From: Silicimonas algicola
GTDB taxonomy: Bacteria > Pseudomonadota > Alphaproteobacteria > Rhodobacterales > Rhodobacteraceae
Length of the DNA stretch: 64,000 bases
Direction of reading: 5' to 3'
NCBI RefSeq assembly: GCF_003148765.1
Contig: NZ_QGGV01000008.1
Span: 62,001-126,000 of the forward strand
Shown here: in pieces, positions 54,311 through 63,687 of the stretch
Layout: every line of letters begins with the position of its first letter
Position numbering within the stretch: the stretch's first letter is position 1
Notes under the pieces: generated by a model
What the model saw: the letters and a program-made list of their open reading frames with translations, nothing else
The model's database searches: none
What the model was told of the DNA's origin: nothing
Program-made: the position numbers and the translations under genes

Positions 54311-55018
54311 TCAGGGTCTTTCCTTTGGGCGCACCTCGGCCAGTGACCTGCAATAGGTCTGAGACCGCGTGTAGCGCTGCATGTCCGAGCGCATCCAGTC
54401 CGTGCGGATCGGGCCCCAGTCGGCGGCGACGCCTTTCCAGCGGCTCGCTTCGACCGCGATGGCGCGGTCGCGGGGAACGGTCACCGACATGATGCGGATG
54501 GCGCAATTCAGGTTCGACGGACCGTGCTTCAGACCTTCGCCGGACTGGACGCGGCATTTCCGAAACTCGGCCGTCTGCGGATAAATCTGAAGCAGGCCAT
54601 ACCACAGCCCGCCCCCGCCCACGGCGCGCGGATCCCATGTGCTTTCATAGCGTGCGAGCGTCGACAGAAGGGCGGCCCAGAAGGCGGCGCGATCCTCGCG
54701 ATCGTTCTCGGCATAGGCGGGGCACCAGTCCTCGATGTCCTGCGGGACGACGTCCAGCAACTCCTCGCCATGGGTTTCGACCGCCGAAAGCACGACGCGG
54801 GTCCAGAGATCACCGTCGCTGCGGTTCTCCCATCTCGCCCGCGGCAGATCATTGTCCCGCGGCGCCGGCCGGGCCACGTCGGGCACGACAGCGGGCGCTA
54901 GGGCAGCCGCCTGCGTCATCGGAGGGGTCATGTAAGGCGAGGGCCGCATCTCGGCCTGCGCCCAGGCACCGCTGGCGCACACCGCGAGCGCGGCGGCGGC
55001 TGCGGCGAGGCGTTTCAT
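54311..55018 (-). CDS. Lytic transglycosylase-like periplasmic protein (copy 2)
   Basis: The 235-residue protein has a signal peptide (LAAAAAALAVCASGAWAQA) and an SLT-like domain with the catalytic-type Glu in LARYESTWDPRAVGGGGLWYGLLQIYPQT, then NLNCAIRIMSVTVPRD and GVAADWGPIRTD. The domain is about 50% identical by eye to the preceding gene, so the two are tandem duplicates. The ATG overlaps the upstream stop (ATGA). It would cleave peptidoglycan. Confidence 0.82.
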   Translation of the reverse strand: MKRLAAAAAALAVCASGAWAQAEMRPSPYMTPPMTQAAALAPAVVPDVARPAPRDNDLPRARWENRSDGDLWTRVVLSAVETHGEELLDVVPQDIEDWCPAYAENDREDRAAFWAALLSTLARYESTWDPRAVGGGGLWYGLLQIYPQTAEFRKCRVQSGEGLKHGPSNLNCAIRIMSVTVPRDRAIAVEASRWKGVAADWGPIRTDWMRSDMQRYTRSQTYCRSLAEVRPKERP

Positions 55019-55599
55019 CCGTGACACCACGGCTGCGACCGGGTCGCGGCCTGGATGTCGGCTCGCTTGGAGGCGGTGCGGAACGGTCCCCAGTCGGCGG
55101 CGACGCCGCGCATTCCGGCCGAGATCACGCCATCACGCGGCACGGTCACGGCCATGATGCGGATGCCGCAGGACAGGTTGGCTCCGCCATCCTTCAATGC
55201 CCCAGCCGAAGCCGCGCGGCAGCCGTAACCCTGCGCGGTCTGCGGCGAAATCTGGAGAAGGCCAAGCCATGCTCCGCCACCGCCCGCGGCCTCGGGCCGC
55301 CAGGTGCTTTCATGCTTGGCGAGGGCCGAAAGGAACGTGACCCAGAAGGCCTTGCGGCCTTCGCGGTCCAGATGCCTGTATTGAGGGCAGTAGGTGTCGA
55401 TGTCACCCGGCACGGTGTCGACGAGAGAGGTCCCGTATCCATCGAGCGCATCCATCGCCGACTTGGTCCAGGCCCCGGCTTCCGGCCGCCCGTCCCAGAG
55501 CGAGCCTGGCAAGGGTGCGATCTGTGCTGCCTCGGGGGCTCGGCCGCATGACGACAAGGCCATTCCGAGAACGACTGCGAAAACTGCGATCCGACGCAT
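55015..55599 (-). CDS. Lytic transglycosylase-like lipoprotein (copy 1)
   Basis: The 194-residue protein has a lipobox (MALSSCGRA) after a short hydrophobic stretch, so it should be attached to the outer membrane. The SLT-like core contains LAKHESTWRPEAAGGGGAWLGLLQISPQTA, with NLSCGIRIMAVTVPRDG and VAADWGPFRTA following, the same order as in copy 2. The ATG at 55599 places the lipobox 15-20 residues in; longer readings run into the terminator of the next gene. Confidence 0.82.
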   Translation of the reverse strand: MRRIAVFAVVLGMALSSCGRAPEAAQIAPLPGSLWDGRPEAGAWTKSAMDALDGYGTSLVDTVPGDIDTYCPQYRHLDREGRKAFWVTFLSALAKHESTWRPEAAGGGGAWLGLLQISPQTAQGYGCRAASAGALKDGGANLSCGIRIMAVTVPRDGVISAGMRGVAADWGPFRTASKRADIQAATRSQPWCHG

Positions 55600-55644
55600 G
55601 TGCCGACTGTCCCTGACATCGCCCCGGCGGGGAACGAAGCATGG

Positions 55645-55673
55645 AAAAGCCCCCGGGGCCAAGCCCCGGAGGC
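55645..55673 (-). terminator. Terminator after the PfpI-family gene
   Basis: The stem CCGGGGC / GCCCCGG (55653-55659, 55663-55669), extended by three pairs with one mismatch, has a 3-base loop and is followed on the minus strand by TTTTCC, 26 bases after the stop at 55699. Confidence 0.8.
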
Positions 55674-55698
55674 CATTGTTTCCAGTGCATAGGCGGGT

Positions 55699-56259
55699 TT
55701 ATGCCGCTTCGCGGGCGTGCGTTCCCTCTTCGATCTCTTCGATGATCTTCGCAACGAAGGCGTCGAGGTCGCCGGGGTTACGGCTCGTCACGATGCCGTT
55801 GTCGGCGACGACAGCGCTGTCTTCCCATTCGGCCCCGGCGTTGATCATGTCGGTCTTGATCGACTTGTAGGAGGTCATCTTGCGGCCTTCCACGACGCCG
55901 ATCTCGGCCAGGAGCCACGGCGCGTGGCAAATTGCGGCGACGGTCTTGCCGCCATCATAGAACGACTTGATGAACTCGAGCGCCTCTTCCTCGACGCGCA
56001 GAAGGTCGGGGTTCATCTGTCCACCCGGCAGGACGAGGGCATCGTAATCCGAAGCCAGCGCCTGACGGATCGGCTTGTCGACCGCGACGCTGCGGCCCCA
56101 GTCTTTCTGGTCCCAGCCCTTGATGTCCTCGCCGTCGGGCGAAATGACATGCACTTCCGCGCCTGCGTCCTTCAGCTTCTGCAGGGGGACTTCCAACTCG
56201 GATTGCTCGAACCCGTGGGTGGAAAGAATGGCGATCTTTGCTTCCGAAACCTTCGGCAT
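55699..56259 (-). CDS. DJ-1/PfpI family protein (YhbO/YajL-like)
   Basis: The 186-residue protein has the nucleophile-elbow cysteine C111 followed by H112 in AAICHAPWLLAEIG and the Glu in FEQSELEVPLQ, the PfpI catalytic pattern. These proteins are deglycases, stress chaperones or proteases. The ATG has AAGGAG seven bases upstream. It is divergent from gatB and ends in a strong terminator. Confidence 0.92.
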   Translation of the reverse strand: MPKVSEAKIAILSTHGFEQSELEVPLQKLKDAGAEVHVISPDGEDIKGWDQKDWGRSVAVDKPIRQALASDYDALVLPGGQMNPDLLRVEEEALEFIKSFYDGGKTVAAICHAPWLLAEIGVVEGRKMTSYKSIKTDMINAGAEWEDSAVVADNGIVTSRNPGDLDAFVAKIIEEIEEGTHAREAA

Positions 56260-56387
56260 GGTGGACTCCTTGTGGTGAATTGCGTTGGTTCACCCGGTCA
56301 ACGGACGTCTCGCGCAGGGGTTCCCCCTTGAAGCGGACCCCCACCCCGTCCTAGAACCCGCCCGTTCCGCGTGATGGAGGAAGACCC

Positions 56388-57899
56388 ATGCTCGACCTGA
56401 CCTACGAGGCTCCGAAGCCAAGGGTGATCGCAGGCGCCACGGGTGACTGGGAACTGGTGATCGGCCTCGAAGTCCACGCGCAGGTCGCCTCGAAGGCGAA
56501 GCTCTTTTCGGGCGCGTCGACGCAATTCGGCGCGGAGCCGAACTCGAACGTGGCTTTCGTCGATGCCGCGATGCCCGGAATGCTTCCCGTCATCAACGAG
56601 GGCTGCGTGGCGCTGGCCGTGAAGATGGGGCTGGGGCTGAAGGCGAAGATCAACCTCACCTCGGCCTTCGACCGCAAGAACTACTTCTACCCGGACCTGC
56701 CGCAGGGCTACCAGATCAGCCAGCTTTACCACCCCATCGTGGGCGAGGGAGAGGTCATCGTCGACATGGCCCCCGGCGTCGCGCGCCGCGTGCGGATCGA
56801 GCGCATCCACCTCGAGCAGGACGCGGGCAAGTCGATCCACGACATGGATCCGCACATGTCCTTCGTCGACCTGAACCGCACCGGCGTGGCCCTGATGGAG
56901 ATCGTCAGCCGACCCGACATCCGCGGGCCGGAAGAGGCGGCGGCCTATGTCGTCAAGCTGCGCCAGATCCTGCGCTATCTCGGGACATGCGACGGGAACA
57001 TGCAGAACGGCAACCTGCGCGCCGACGTGAACGTCTCGGTATGCCGGCCCGGAGATTACGAGAAGTACCAGGCGACACAGGACTTCTCGCACCTCGGCAC
57101 GCGCTGCGAGATCAAGAACATGAACTCGATGCGCTTCATTCAGCAGGCCATCGAGTACGAGGCGCGCCGCCAGATCGCGCTTCTGGAAGACGGCAAGTCC
57201 GTCATCCAGGAAACGCGTCTCTACGACCCCGACAAGGGCGAGACGCGGTCGATGCGGTCGAAGGAAGAGGCGCACGACTACCGCTATTTCCCTTGCCCGG
57301 ACCTCCTCCCGCTCGAGATCGAGCAGGCCTGGGTCGACGAAATCGCCGCCTCGCTGCCTGAACTGCCCGACGCGAAGAAGGTCCGCTTCGTGACGGACTT
57401 CGGCATGACCGAATACGACGCGAGCGTCCTGACCGCCGATGTCGAAAGTGCCGCGTACTTCGAAGAGGTCGCGCGGGGCCGCGACGGCAAGGCAGCGGCG
57501 AACTGGGTCATCAACGAACTCTTCGGCCGGCTGAAGAAGGAAGGCCACGAGATCGGCGAAAGTCCGATGACGGCCCGGCAACTGGGCGGCATCCTGGATC
57601 TGATCGCTTCCGACGCAATTTCCGGCAAGATCGCCAAGGAGCTGTTCGAGATCGTGTACACGGAAGGGGGCGATCCGGCCGCCATCGTCGAGGCGCGCGG
57701 CATGACCCAGGTTACCGACACGGGCGCCATCGAGGCGGCAGTCGACGAGGTGATCGCGGCGAACCCCGCGCAGGTGGAGAAGGCCAAGGCCAATCCCAAG
57801 CTTGCAGGCTGGTTCGTGGGCCAGGTGATGAAGGCGACGGGCGGCAAGGCAAACCCCGCCGCCGTCAATCAGATCGTCGCAGCGCGGCTGGGGCTCTAG
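56388..57899 (+). CDS. gatB: Aspartyl/glutamyl-tRNA amidotransferase subunit B
   Basis: The 503-residue protein has the GatB block [19 protein letters not shown], the Mg/zinc-site regions [14 protein letters not shown] and [15 protein letters not shown], and a C-terminal YqeY-type helical domain that recognises tRNA. With GatA and GatC it converts Glu-tRNAGln and Asp-tRNAAsn to Gln- and Asn-tRNA. gatA and gatC are not in the window. Confidence 0.97.
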   Translation: MLDLTYEAPKPRVIAGATGDWELVIGLEVHAQVASKAKLFSGASTQFGAEPNSNVAFVDAAMPGMLPVINEGCVALAVKMGLGLKAKINLTSAFDRKNYFYPDLPQGYQISQLYHPIVGEGEVIVDMAPGVARRVRIERIHLEQDAGKSIHDMDPHMSFVDLNRTGVALMEIVSRPDIRGPEEAAAYVVKLRQILRYLGTCDGNMQNGNLRADVNVSVCRPGDYEKYQATQDFSHLGTRCEIKNMNSMRFIQQAIEYEARRQIALLEDGKSVIQETRLYDPDKGETRSMRSKEEAHDYRYFPCPDLLPLEIEQAWVDEIAASLPELPDAKKVRFVTDFGMTEYDASVLTADVESAAYFEEVARGRDGKAAANWVINELFGRLKKEGHEIGESPMTARQLGGILDLIASDAISGKIAKELFEIVYTEGGDPAAIVEARGMTQVTDTGAIEAAVDEVIAANPAQVEKAKANPKLAGWFVGQVMKATGGKANPAAVNQIVAARLGL

Positions 57900-57926
57900 G
57901 CCCCGGCGGCGCCGAAGGTCTCTGCC

Positions 57927-58484
57927 CTATTCCGGGTCGAAGCCCGACCAGTCGCCTTGGGCGCCGTGCGTGGACCGGTACTCCATCACCTGCTCGCGAA
58001 ACTCCTTGGGCTGCTCGGACAGGTTGCCGCGCGTCACGCCGAGCTGCTCGAGCCGTTCCCATTTCGCGACGCTGGTGGTCTCGTCCGGGGGCGTAGGCTT
58101 CGGGCCGGGATTCGGGTTCGGACCCGAGTCGTTGTCGTCCCGGGAGACCGTCCGCTGCCCGCGCGGGCTGTCGCTTTCGGCCGGTGCCGGGCGGAACAGA
58201 CCGCTGAGGAAGCCGGCGATGCCGCCATTCGTGATACGTTCGGGCGCCACGGCGCTTCGGGCGACGCCGGACGGGCCGCAATCCATCTGGGCGTAAAGGT
58301 CCTCGGGAACGCTGGCGTCCAGCCTCTCGCAATAGACCTGGCTTCCCTGCGCCGATTGCTGCCCCACGTTCGCGTCCGAGACGCCGGCCGCGCCGTACCC
58401 CCCCGCGAGGAGCGGGAGCGGCGCGATCGTGAGGGCGACCGCCGTAATGATTGTTGTCGAAGAATTATGGAATGCCTGCTTCAT
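57927..58484 (-). CDS. Secreted hypothetical protein with proline-rich linker
   Basis: The 185-residue protein has a signal-like N-terminus (TIITAVALTIAPLPLLAGG), two cysteines (YCERL and MDCGP), a Pro/Asn-rich linker (GPNPNPGPKPTPPDE) and an acidic C-terminal helix region ending in WSGFDPE. No domain is recognised. It lies alone between gatB and a 230-bp spacer (58485-58716) in which nothing is seen. Confidence 0.65.
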   Translation of the reverse strand: MKQAFHNSSTTIITAVALTIAPLPLLAGGYGAAGVSDANVGQQSAQGSQVYCERLDASVPEDLYAQMDCGPSGVARSAVAPERITNGGIAGFLSGLFRPAPAESDSPRGQRTVSRDDNDSGPNPNPGPKPTPPDETTSVAKWERLEQLGVTRGNLSEQPKEFREQVMEYRSTHGAQGDWSGFDPE

Positions 58485-58716
58485 GATGACCTCGAATCTT
58501 GAAGATGCTGCTCGTTCTTTTGCGATCTACTTAATGAATTCTTGCTGAAGGTGCGATCCGAAGTCGTGCGGCTGACGCTGCGATAGGCGGGTTTTGACCG
58601 GCGGACCTGTGGATAATTCGCCCTTTGGCACGGCGTCGCATCGCGCGCCCGGCCTCCTGCTCTTCCGTCGCGCGCCTGCCTTTGGTAAACAACGCCTCGA
58701 TCAACGAGAGGCCTCC

Positions 58717-59112
58717 ATGCGCAAGTTCGAATACAAGGCCGTTCCCGCCCCGGCCACCGGCACGAAGGCGCGCGGGCTGAAAACCACCGAGGAGCGGTTC
58801 GCCCTCTCGCTTTCGACGCTTCTCAACGAGATGGCGGACGAAGGCTGGGAATACGTCCGCGCCGAGACCCTTCCGTGCGACGAGCGCAAGGGGCTGACCG
58901 GCACGCAGACGACGTATCAGAACGTCCTCGTCTTCAAGCGCTTCCTGACCGAGGCCATGGCTCTCACCGACGCGCGCGCGTCAGTGTCGGCTGCGCCCGA
59001 GCCCGAGCTTGCGCATCATGCGTCCGAGCCGGTCGTGCCGCGCCGGGTGACGACGTCCCCGCCTCAGCCGGGAATCGTCCCCAGTCTCGGGGCCGCCCGC
59101 CGCTCGGACTAG
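58717..59112 (+). CDS. DUF4177 family protein
   Basis: The 131-residue protein begins with the DUF4177 core: FEYKAVPAPATGTKARGLKT, then LNEMADEGWEYVRAETLPC and a QNVLVFKR strand. The last 50 residues are Ala/Pro-rich and disordered. The ATG at 58717 is directly followed by the conserved MRKFEYK. Function unknown. It is convergent with bolA, stops overlapping by 4 bp. Confidence 0.85.
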   Translation: MRKFEYKAVPAPATGTKARGLKTTEERFALSLSTLLNEMADEGWEYVRAETLPCDERKGLTGTQTTYQNVLVFKRFLTEAMALTDARASVSAAPEPELAHHASEPVVPRRVTTSPPQPGIVPSLGAARRSD

Positions 59113-59366
59113 GGGCCGACGGTCAGACGAAGAGCGTGGATGCGGGTCAGAAGCTCCCGCCCGAGAGCCTCGTGGATGGCACGGTGCCGCTCGATCCGCG
59201 ACAGCCCCTGGAAGGCCGGGCCCTGGATGCGGACGTGAAAATGCGTCTCGCCGCCTTCTTTCCAGCCGGAGTGACCGCGGTGCTGCTCGCTTTCGTCCTC
59301 TACCTCAAGGAGCATTGGCGCGAATGCGCCGTCCAGCCTCGTACGGATTTCCTCTATCACGCTCAT
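59109..59366 (-). CDS. bolA: BolA family protein
   Basis: The 85-residue protein has the class II KH-like BolA fold: a start helix IRTRLDGAFAPMLLEVEDE, the ligand histidine in GGETHFHVRIQG (metal/Fe-S ligand with monothiol glutaredoxin) and RHRAIHEALGRELLTRIHAL. The ATG at 59366 starts the conserved helix; the reading to 60014 is the shadow of the DnaJ gene. BolA with Grx4-type proteins senses iron-sulfur status. Divergent from the dnaJ-like gene. Confidence 0.92.
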   Translation of the reverse strand: MSVIEEIRTRLDGAFAPMLLEVEDESEQHRGHSGWKEGGETHFHVRIQGPAFQGLSRIERHRAIHEALGRELLTRIHALRLTVGP

Positions 59367-59441
59367 TTTTCCCGAATACCCCTTCAAACCGCTGACGGCG
59401 TAGCTAAACTCTTTGGTCCGAGTCGGAAAGGCAGGTGACAG

Positions 59442-60074
59442 ATGACGGATGACCCGTTCGGTTTCGATCTCCGGGTATCGGCTGACAAGAAAAAGCGCTC
59501 CCGCGGGCGGCGCGGCATGTCCGGTGCCTTCGAAACCTCGACCCGTGTCTGCGAGCACGCCGGATGTCAGGAGACGGGGCAATATCGGGCGCCGAAGTCT
59601 CCCGACGACCTCGACGAGTATTTCTGGTTCTGCAAGGACCACGTCCGCGAGTACAATCTGAAATGGAACTTCTTCCACGGCCAGACCGAGGAAGAGTTTT
59701 CGGCGCAGGTCGACAGCGATCGCGTCTGGGGCCGCGAGACCAAGCCTTTCGGCAAGAAGGGCGACGAGCAACGGGCCTGGTCCCGTCTCGGGATCGACGA
59801 CCCGCACCAGATCCTCGGTGAGAACGCCACTCGAAATCCGGGCAAGTCGATCAGCGGAAGCACTCGAAAGCTGCCGCCGACCGAGCGCCGCGCGCTCGAC
59901 ATCCTCGACGCGAAGGATCATTGGACGAAGGCCGAAATCCGAAAGTGCTACAAGGGGTTGATAAAGGTTCTTCACCCCGACATGAACGGCGGCGACCGCG
60001 GGCACGAGGATCAACTGGCCGAGGTCGTGTGGGCCTGGGACCAGATCAAGGAAAGCCGGAACTTCGAGTCCTGA
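59442..60074 (+). CDS. DnaJ-domain protein with N-terminal Cys motif
   Basis: The 210-residue protein carries a C-terminal J domain (about 145-210) with the HPD motif in KVLHPDMNGGDRG, so it would stimulate a DnaK partner. The N-terminal half has CEHAGC and WFCKDH, four Cys/His ligands that could bind zinc. In rhodobacters a protein of this type commonly sits between bolA and cobS, as here. Confidence 0.88.
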   Translation: MTDDPFGFDLRVSADKKKRSRGRRGMSGAFETSTRVCEHAGCQETGQYRAPKSPDDLDEYFWFCKDHVREYNLKWNFFHGQTEEEFSAQVDSDRVWGRETKPFGKKGDEQRAWSRLGIDDPHQILGENATRNPGKSISGSTRKLPPTERRALDILDAKDHWTKAEIRKCYKGLIKVLHPDMNGGDRGHEDQLAEVVWAWDQIKESRNFES

Positions 60075-60265
60075 AGCAGGGCCGCCCCCGGTGAGAGGAC
60101 CGGAGGCGGGCTGGGAGATGCTCGACGGGACGCTTGTCGTACGCCTCAGAGGGACATCCTCTGTGTCGCACCACAGGGTGGTCTTTGCGTGGCGGATGCG
60201 GACAGCGTTCGTGCAGAGTGTCGTCGGGGCGTGCAGCGTTCAGCGCCAGATGCGCAGACGAAATG

Positions 60266-60736
60266 TCAGGCGGCCTGGAACACCAGGCTCACGCCGTTCA
60301 GGCAATGCCGCTTTCCGGTCGGCGCCGGTCCGTCGTCGAAGATATGGCCGAAGTGGCTGCCGCACCTGCGGCAATGCACCTCAGTCCGCCGACCGAAGAG
60401 CGAGCGGTCGTCCTTGGTGCGCACGGCGTCGGGCAGGGATTGCCAGAAAGAGGGCCAACCCGTGCCGGAATCGAACTTGTGCTTCGACGAGTAGACCGGA
60501 AGCTCGCATCCCCGGCAGAGGTATGTCCCGTCGGCGTAATTCTTGTCGAGCGGGCTAGACCCGGCACGCTCGGTCCCTTCGTCGCGCATGACGTCGTACT
60601 GCGCTGGCGTCAGCATGGCCCGCCACTCGGCCTCTGACCGCGAGACCTCGAAGGTCTGGGAGAAGGCAGGACGCCCGATGACGGCGGCGACCGCCGATCC
60701 GGCAATTGCGGTGGACAGGAATGCACGTCGGTTCAT
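60266..60736 (-). CDS. msrB: Methionine-R-sulfoxide reductase MsrB, exported by Tat
   Basis: The 156-residue enzyme has a twin-arginine signal ([12 protein letters not shown]), the zinc pairs C74/C77 and C122/C125, GTGWPSF, and the catalytic C145 in RHCLNG. It reduces methionine-R-sulfoxide, here in the periplasm. No resolving Cys is evident near residue 85-95 ([10 protein letters not shown]), so resolution may use another thiol. The ATG at 60736 has GAGGA upstream. Confidence 0.94.
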   Translation of the reverse strand: MNRRAFLSTAIAGSAVAAVIGRPAFSQTFEVSRSEAEWRAMLTPAQYDVMRDEGTERAGSSPLDKNYADGTYLCRGCELPVYSSKHKFDSGTGWPSFWQSLPDAVRTKDDRSLFGRRTEVHCRRCGSHFGHIFDDGPAPTGKRHCLNGVSLVFQAA

Positions 60737-61055
60737 GGTATCCTCACTGAATAATCGTTGCCCTATATATACGCAGTGGCTCGCACACGACGAAGTCACG
60801 TTCCCGCGTCGGATTGTTACGAAGCCGCACATGGAAACGCCCCGCCCTTGCAGGCGGGGACGCCCCACGCACCAGGCAAATCGTTACACGACCAAACGAT
60901 CCGCATACGGTCGAGGCGAGGTGTCCCAGATTCGGGCGAACAATCGGTTAACCCTGAATAGATGCCGCATTCTGGACCCGACGCCTTGCACCCCCGGGCC
61001 AAATCGGGCAGGTGGTGATCGGGCATCCTGCCCGCCGCGAAGCGAAGGGTTTGAC
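60737..61055. other. Divergent msrB-cobS spacer
   Basis: These 320 bp contain no ORF. A TATATATA stretch near 60770 is a plausible msrB -10 element. The hairpin CCCCGCC-CTTGCA-GGCGGGG (60840-60859) and the palindrome GGTTAACC (60946-60953) are the only strong symmetric sites. The sequence does not match a cobalamin riboswitch. Confidence 0.4.
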
Positions 61056-62039
61056 ATGGACTATCGCCGGATCGACGTCGACGCAAAGCCGACCGAGGAA
61101 ATCAACGTCCGCGAGGTTTTCGGCATCGATGTCGAGATGAAGGTCAAGGGCTTCTACGAAGCGAACGACCGCGTGCCGCCGATCGATCCGACCTACAAGT
61201 TCGACCCCGACACGACGCTCGCGATCCTGGCGGGCTTCCAGTACAACCGCCGCGTCCTGATCCAAGGCTATCACGGCACCGGCAAGTCGACCCATATCGA
61301 GCAGGTCGCCGCGCGGCTCAACTGGCCCTGTGTGCGCGTCAACCTCGACAGCCACATCAGCCGGATCGACCTGATCGGCAAGGACCAGATCAAGGTCGAC
61401 AAGGGCGTGCAGTACACCGAGTTCCAGGAAGGCATCCTGCCTTGGGCACTACGCAATCCCGCGGCCATCGTGTTCGACGAATACGACGCCGGCCGCGCGG
61501 ATGTCATGTTCGTCATTCAGCGCGTGCTGGAAGTCGATGGCAAGCTGACGCTTCTGGACCAGAACGAGGTCATCGACCCGCATCCATATTTCCGGCTTTT
61601 CGCCACGGCGAACACCGTGGGTCTGGGCGACACCACGGGCCTCTACCACGGGACGCAGCAGATCAACCAGGCGCAGATGGACCGGTGGTCGCTGGTCTGC
61701 ACGCTGAATTATCTCAGTCACGACGCCGAGGCCGCGATCGTCCTATCGAAGGCGCCGCACTACAACACCGAGAAGGGTCGACGTGTCATTGGCCAGATGG
61801 TGACGGTGGCCGACCTGACCCGGACCGCCTTCATGAACGGCGACCTCTCGACGGTGATGAGCCCGCGGACCGTGATTTCCTGGGCGCAGAACGCCGAGAT
61901 TTTCCGCGACGTGGGCTATGCCTTCCGTCTGACGTTCCTGAACAAGTGCGACGAGCTCGAGCGCCAGACCGTGGCCGAGTTCTATCAGCGCTGCTTCGAT
62001 CAGGAACTGCCGGAAAGTGCTGCGTCTCTCGCGGTCTGA
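61056..62039 (+). CDS. cobS: Aerobic cobaltochelatase subunit CobS
   Basis: The 327-residue AAA+ ATPase has Walker [11 protein letters not shown] (71-80), Walker [12 protein letters not shown] and an arginine-finger region NQAQMDRWS, in a MoxR-like layout. With CobT and CobN it inserts cobalt into hydrogenobyrinic acid a,c-diamide in aerobic B12 synthesis. The ATG at 61056 begins the conserved [18 protein letters not shown]. cobT starts about 1.6 kb downstream, after three unrelated genes. Confidence 0.96.
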   Translation: MDYRRIDVDAKPTEEINVREVFGIDVEMKVKGFYEANDRVPPIDPTYKFDPDTTLAILAGFQYNRRVLIQGYHGTGKSTHIEQVAARLNWPCVRVNLDSHISRIDLIGKDQIKVDKGVQYTEFQEGILPWALRNPAAIVFDEYDAGRADVMFVIQRVLEVDGKLTLLDQNEVIDPHPYFRLFATANTVGLGDTTGLYHGTQQINQAQMDRWSLVCTLNYLSHDAEAAIVLSKAPHYNTEKGRRVIGQMVTVADLTRTAFMNGDLSTVMSPRTVISWAQNAEIFRDVGYAFRLTFLNKCDELERQTVAEFYQRCFDQELPESAASLAV

Positions 62040-62166
62040 GGCATCACTCTCTTCCCTGAAAGGCATCCTCGCGCACCGAATCCAGGGTGTTGCGGTTTTG
62101 CGCGCGCCATGAACTGAACACGATCCGATCAATGGATCGGCAATTTTCACGCCCTATGTTCGATTC

Positions 62167-62547
62167 ATGGGCGCTTTGAGAAAAGCAATCGCGGCGCTTG
62201 CAGTCGTCGCCTTTCCGTCCGGTCCCCTCGGGGCCGCGCCCGACATCTTCTGGACCTTTGCAGGCTGCACCGGCCGCCTGTCGGCCTTGATGGAACATCA
62301 GTGGCTCATGTCCGATCCCGCCTCCGACCGCACGAAGGCGCAACGTGCGGCGATGATGACGCTCCTCGAAGCCACCACACCTGCAGAGCAGCTGCGTCCG
62401 GCCCTGTCGCACCGCATCCAGGCGAAAGAGGCGCAGGCTCGTCTACTGACCCGCGCCACCTTCAACGATGATCCCGACGATGCAGACTGGGCCCTCCGGC
62501 GCTCGGAGGCCGAGATCGCCGCCTGCGTGGGCCTTCTGCTCGGCTAG
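62167..62547 (+). CDS. Secreted helical hypothetical protein
   Basis: The 126-residue protein has a probable signal peptide (AIAALAVVAFPSGPLGAA) and a helical domain with two cysteines (FAGCTGRL and AACVGLL). No family is recognised. It lies 127 bp after cobS on the same strand and 4 bp from the convergent flavodoxin-fold gene. Confidence 0.65.
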   Translation: MGALRKAIAALAVVAFPSGPLGAAPDIFWTFAGCTGRLSALMEHQWLMSDPASDRTKAQRAAMMTLLEATTPAEQLRPALSHRIQAKEAQARLLTRATFNDDPDDADWALRRSEAEIAACVGLLLG

Positions 62548-62551
62548 TACC

Positions 62552-63157
62552 TCAGGCCGCCTCGGCGCGGGCCTCGGCACGCGCGTCAGCGGTGACTTTC
62601 GTCCACCACGCCAGGTCGGTCAGCATCGCATCTGTCGAGGGCGCAATCGCCGCCTCGATTTCGCTCATCTCGCCGCCGCCGCCCATGGGGTGGACCTTCA
62701 GGAAGCTCTCGCCCTGGATGTGGACACCGAAGCGGATCGGCACCATCTGGAGTTCGATGGCGATGGTGCGGAGGTGCTCGGCCGCGCGTGACGCGCCGGT
62801 CATGCCGTAGCCCACGATCGCCATCGGCTTGCGCACCCACTCGACATAGGCCTGGTCGAGCGCGTTCTTCAGGGCGCCCGAGATGGAACGGTTGTATTCG
62901 GGCGTGACGAAGACAAAGGCGTCGAACGTCGCGAGCTTCTTCTGCCATGCGACGGCGTTCGGATCCTTCGACGGCGCCCAGAGGTTCGACGTGGCTTCGT
63001 CGAAGAACGGCAGGTCGATCTCGGCCAGGTCCAGGACTTCGACGTCCCATGCACCGAAGGCGCGGGCGCGGTCGGCGATCCAGCGTCCGGGCTTCTCGAC
63101 GAAGCGCGACGACCGGGTAGAGCCGTAGATGACGGCCATGCGGGGTTTCGGGTCCAT
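62552..63157 (-). CDS. NADPH-dependent FMN reductase
   Basis: The 201-residue flavodoxin-fold protein has the FMN phosphate loop AVIYGSTRSSRFVEKPG and the flavin-contact motif FVTPEYNRSISGALKNALD, as in the NADPH-dependent FMN reductase/azoreductase (ChrR/YieF) group. The ATG at 63157 has AAGGA seven bases upstream. It is divergent from an HxlR regulator with a palindrome in the spacer, a common pairing for electrophile or quinone stress. Confidence 0.9.
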   Translation of the reverse strand: MDPKPRMAVIYGSTRSSRFVEKPGRWIADRARAFGAWDVEVLDLAEIDLPFFDEATSNLWAPSKDPNAVAWQKKLATFDAFVFVTPEYNRSISGALKNALDQAYVEWVRKPMAIVGYGMTGASRAAEHLRTIAIELQMVPIRFGVHIQGESFLKVHPMGGGGEMSEIEAAIAPSTDAMLTDLAWWTKVTADARAEARAEAA

Positions 63158-63186
63158 GTTGGTATCCTTGCGTTGCATGGTGTGGA

Positions 63187-63197
63187 ATGGTTACCAT
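63187..63197. promoter_or_regulatory. Palindrome in the reductase-HxlR spacer
   Basis: ATGGT-T-ACCAT (63187-63197) has perfect 5-bp arms and lies 30 bp upstream of the reductase start and 64 bp upstream of the hxlR-type start. It could be the regulator's own operator. Confidence 0.45.
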
Positions 63198-63260
63198 CTG
63201 CAATCTGGAACCCACGCGCGCCGACGCAAGAAGGCACGAGGACGAGACAAGGAGACCGCG

Positions 63261-63641
63261 ATGAGACAAGGTCACGCGAACGAAACCTGCCAGACGATCA
63301 GCGAACTTCTTAGCCGCGTCGGCGACAAGTGGACGATCCAGATCATCCGCGCCCTCTCAGCGGGGCCCATGCGCTTCAATGCTCTCAGGCGTGAAATCAC
63401 TGATATCTCGCAAAAGATGCTGGCCAGCACGCTGAGGAACCTCGAACGCGACGGTTTCGTCAGCCGTTCGGTCGAGCCCACCAAACCGCCGAGCGTGACC
63501 TACGCCTTGACCGAACTCGGGGAGGACCTCCAGCGCCCGGTGTTCGCCCTCGCACAATGGACCGGCGAGAATGCACAGCGCATCCATGCCGCGCGTGCCG
63601 CGTATGACGTGACGCAGGCGGGCGGACGCGACGCCGCCTGA
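63261..63641 (+). CDS. HxlR-family transcriptional regulator
   Basis: The 126-residue winged-helix protein has the HxlR signature VGDKWTIQIIRALSAGPMRFNALRREI followed by ISQKMLASTLRNLERDG and a wing. A single cysteine near the N-terminus (NETCQTI) sits where HxlR proteins such as YodB sense electrophiles. AAGGAG precedes the ATG by seven bases. It probably controls the divergent FMN reductase. Confidence 0.92.
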   Translation: MRQGHANETCQTISELLSRVGDKWTIQIIRALSAGPMRFNALRREITDISQKMLASTLRNLERDGFVSRSVEPTKPPSVTYALTELGEDLQRPVFALAQWTGENAQRIHAARAAYDVTQAGGRDAA

Positions 63642-63687
63642 CCGACGGATATTGATGCGACCCGGCAAGAGTGATTTACCGCAAGAC

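Noticed and set aside
60737-61055. Cobalamin riboswitch before cobS
   Set aside because: GCCACTG occurs near 60777 on the minus strand, but the B12 box and the core helices are absent and the strand is wrong for cobS.
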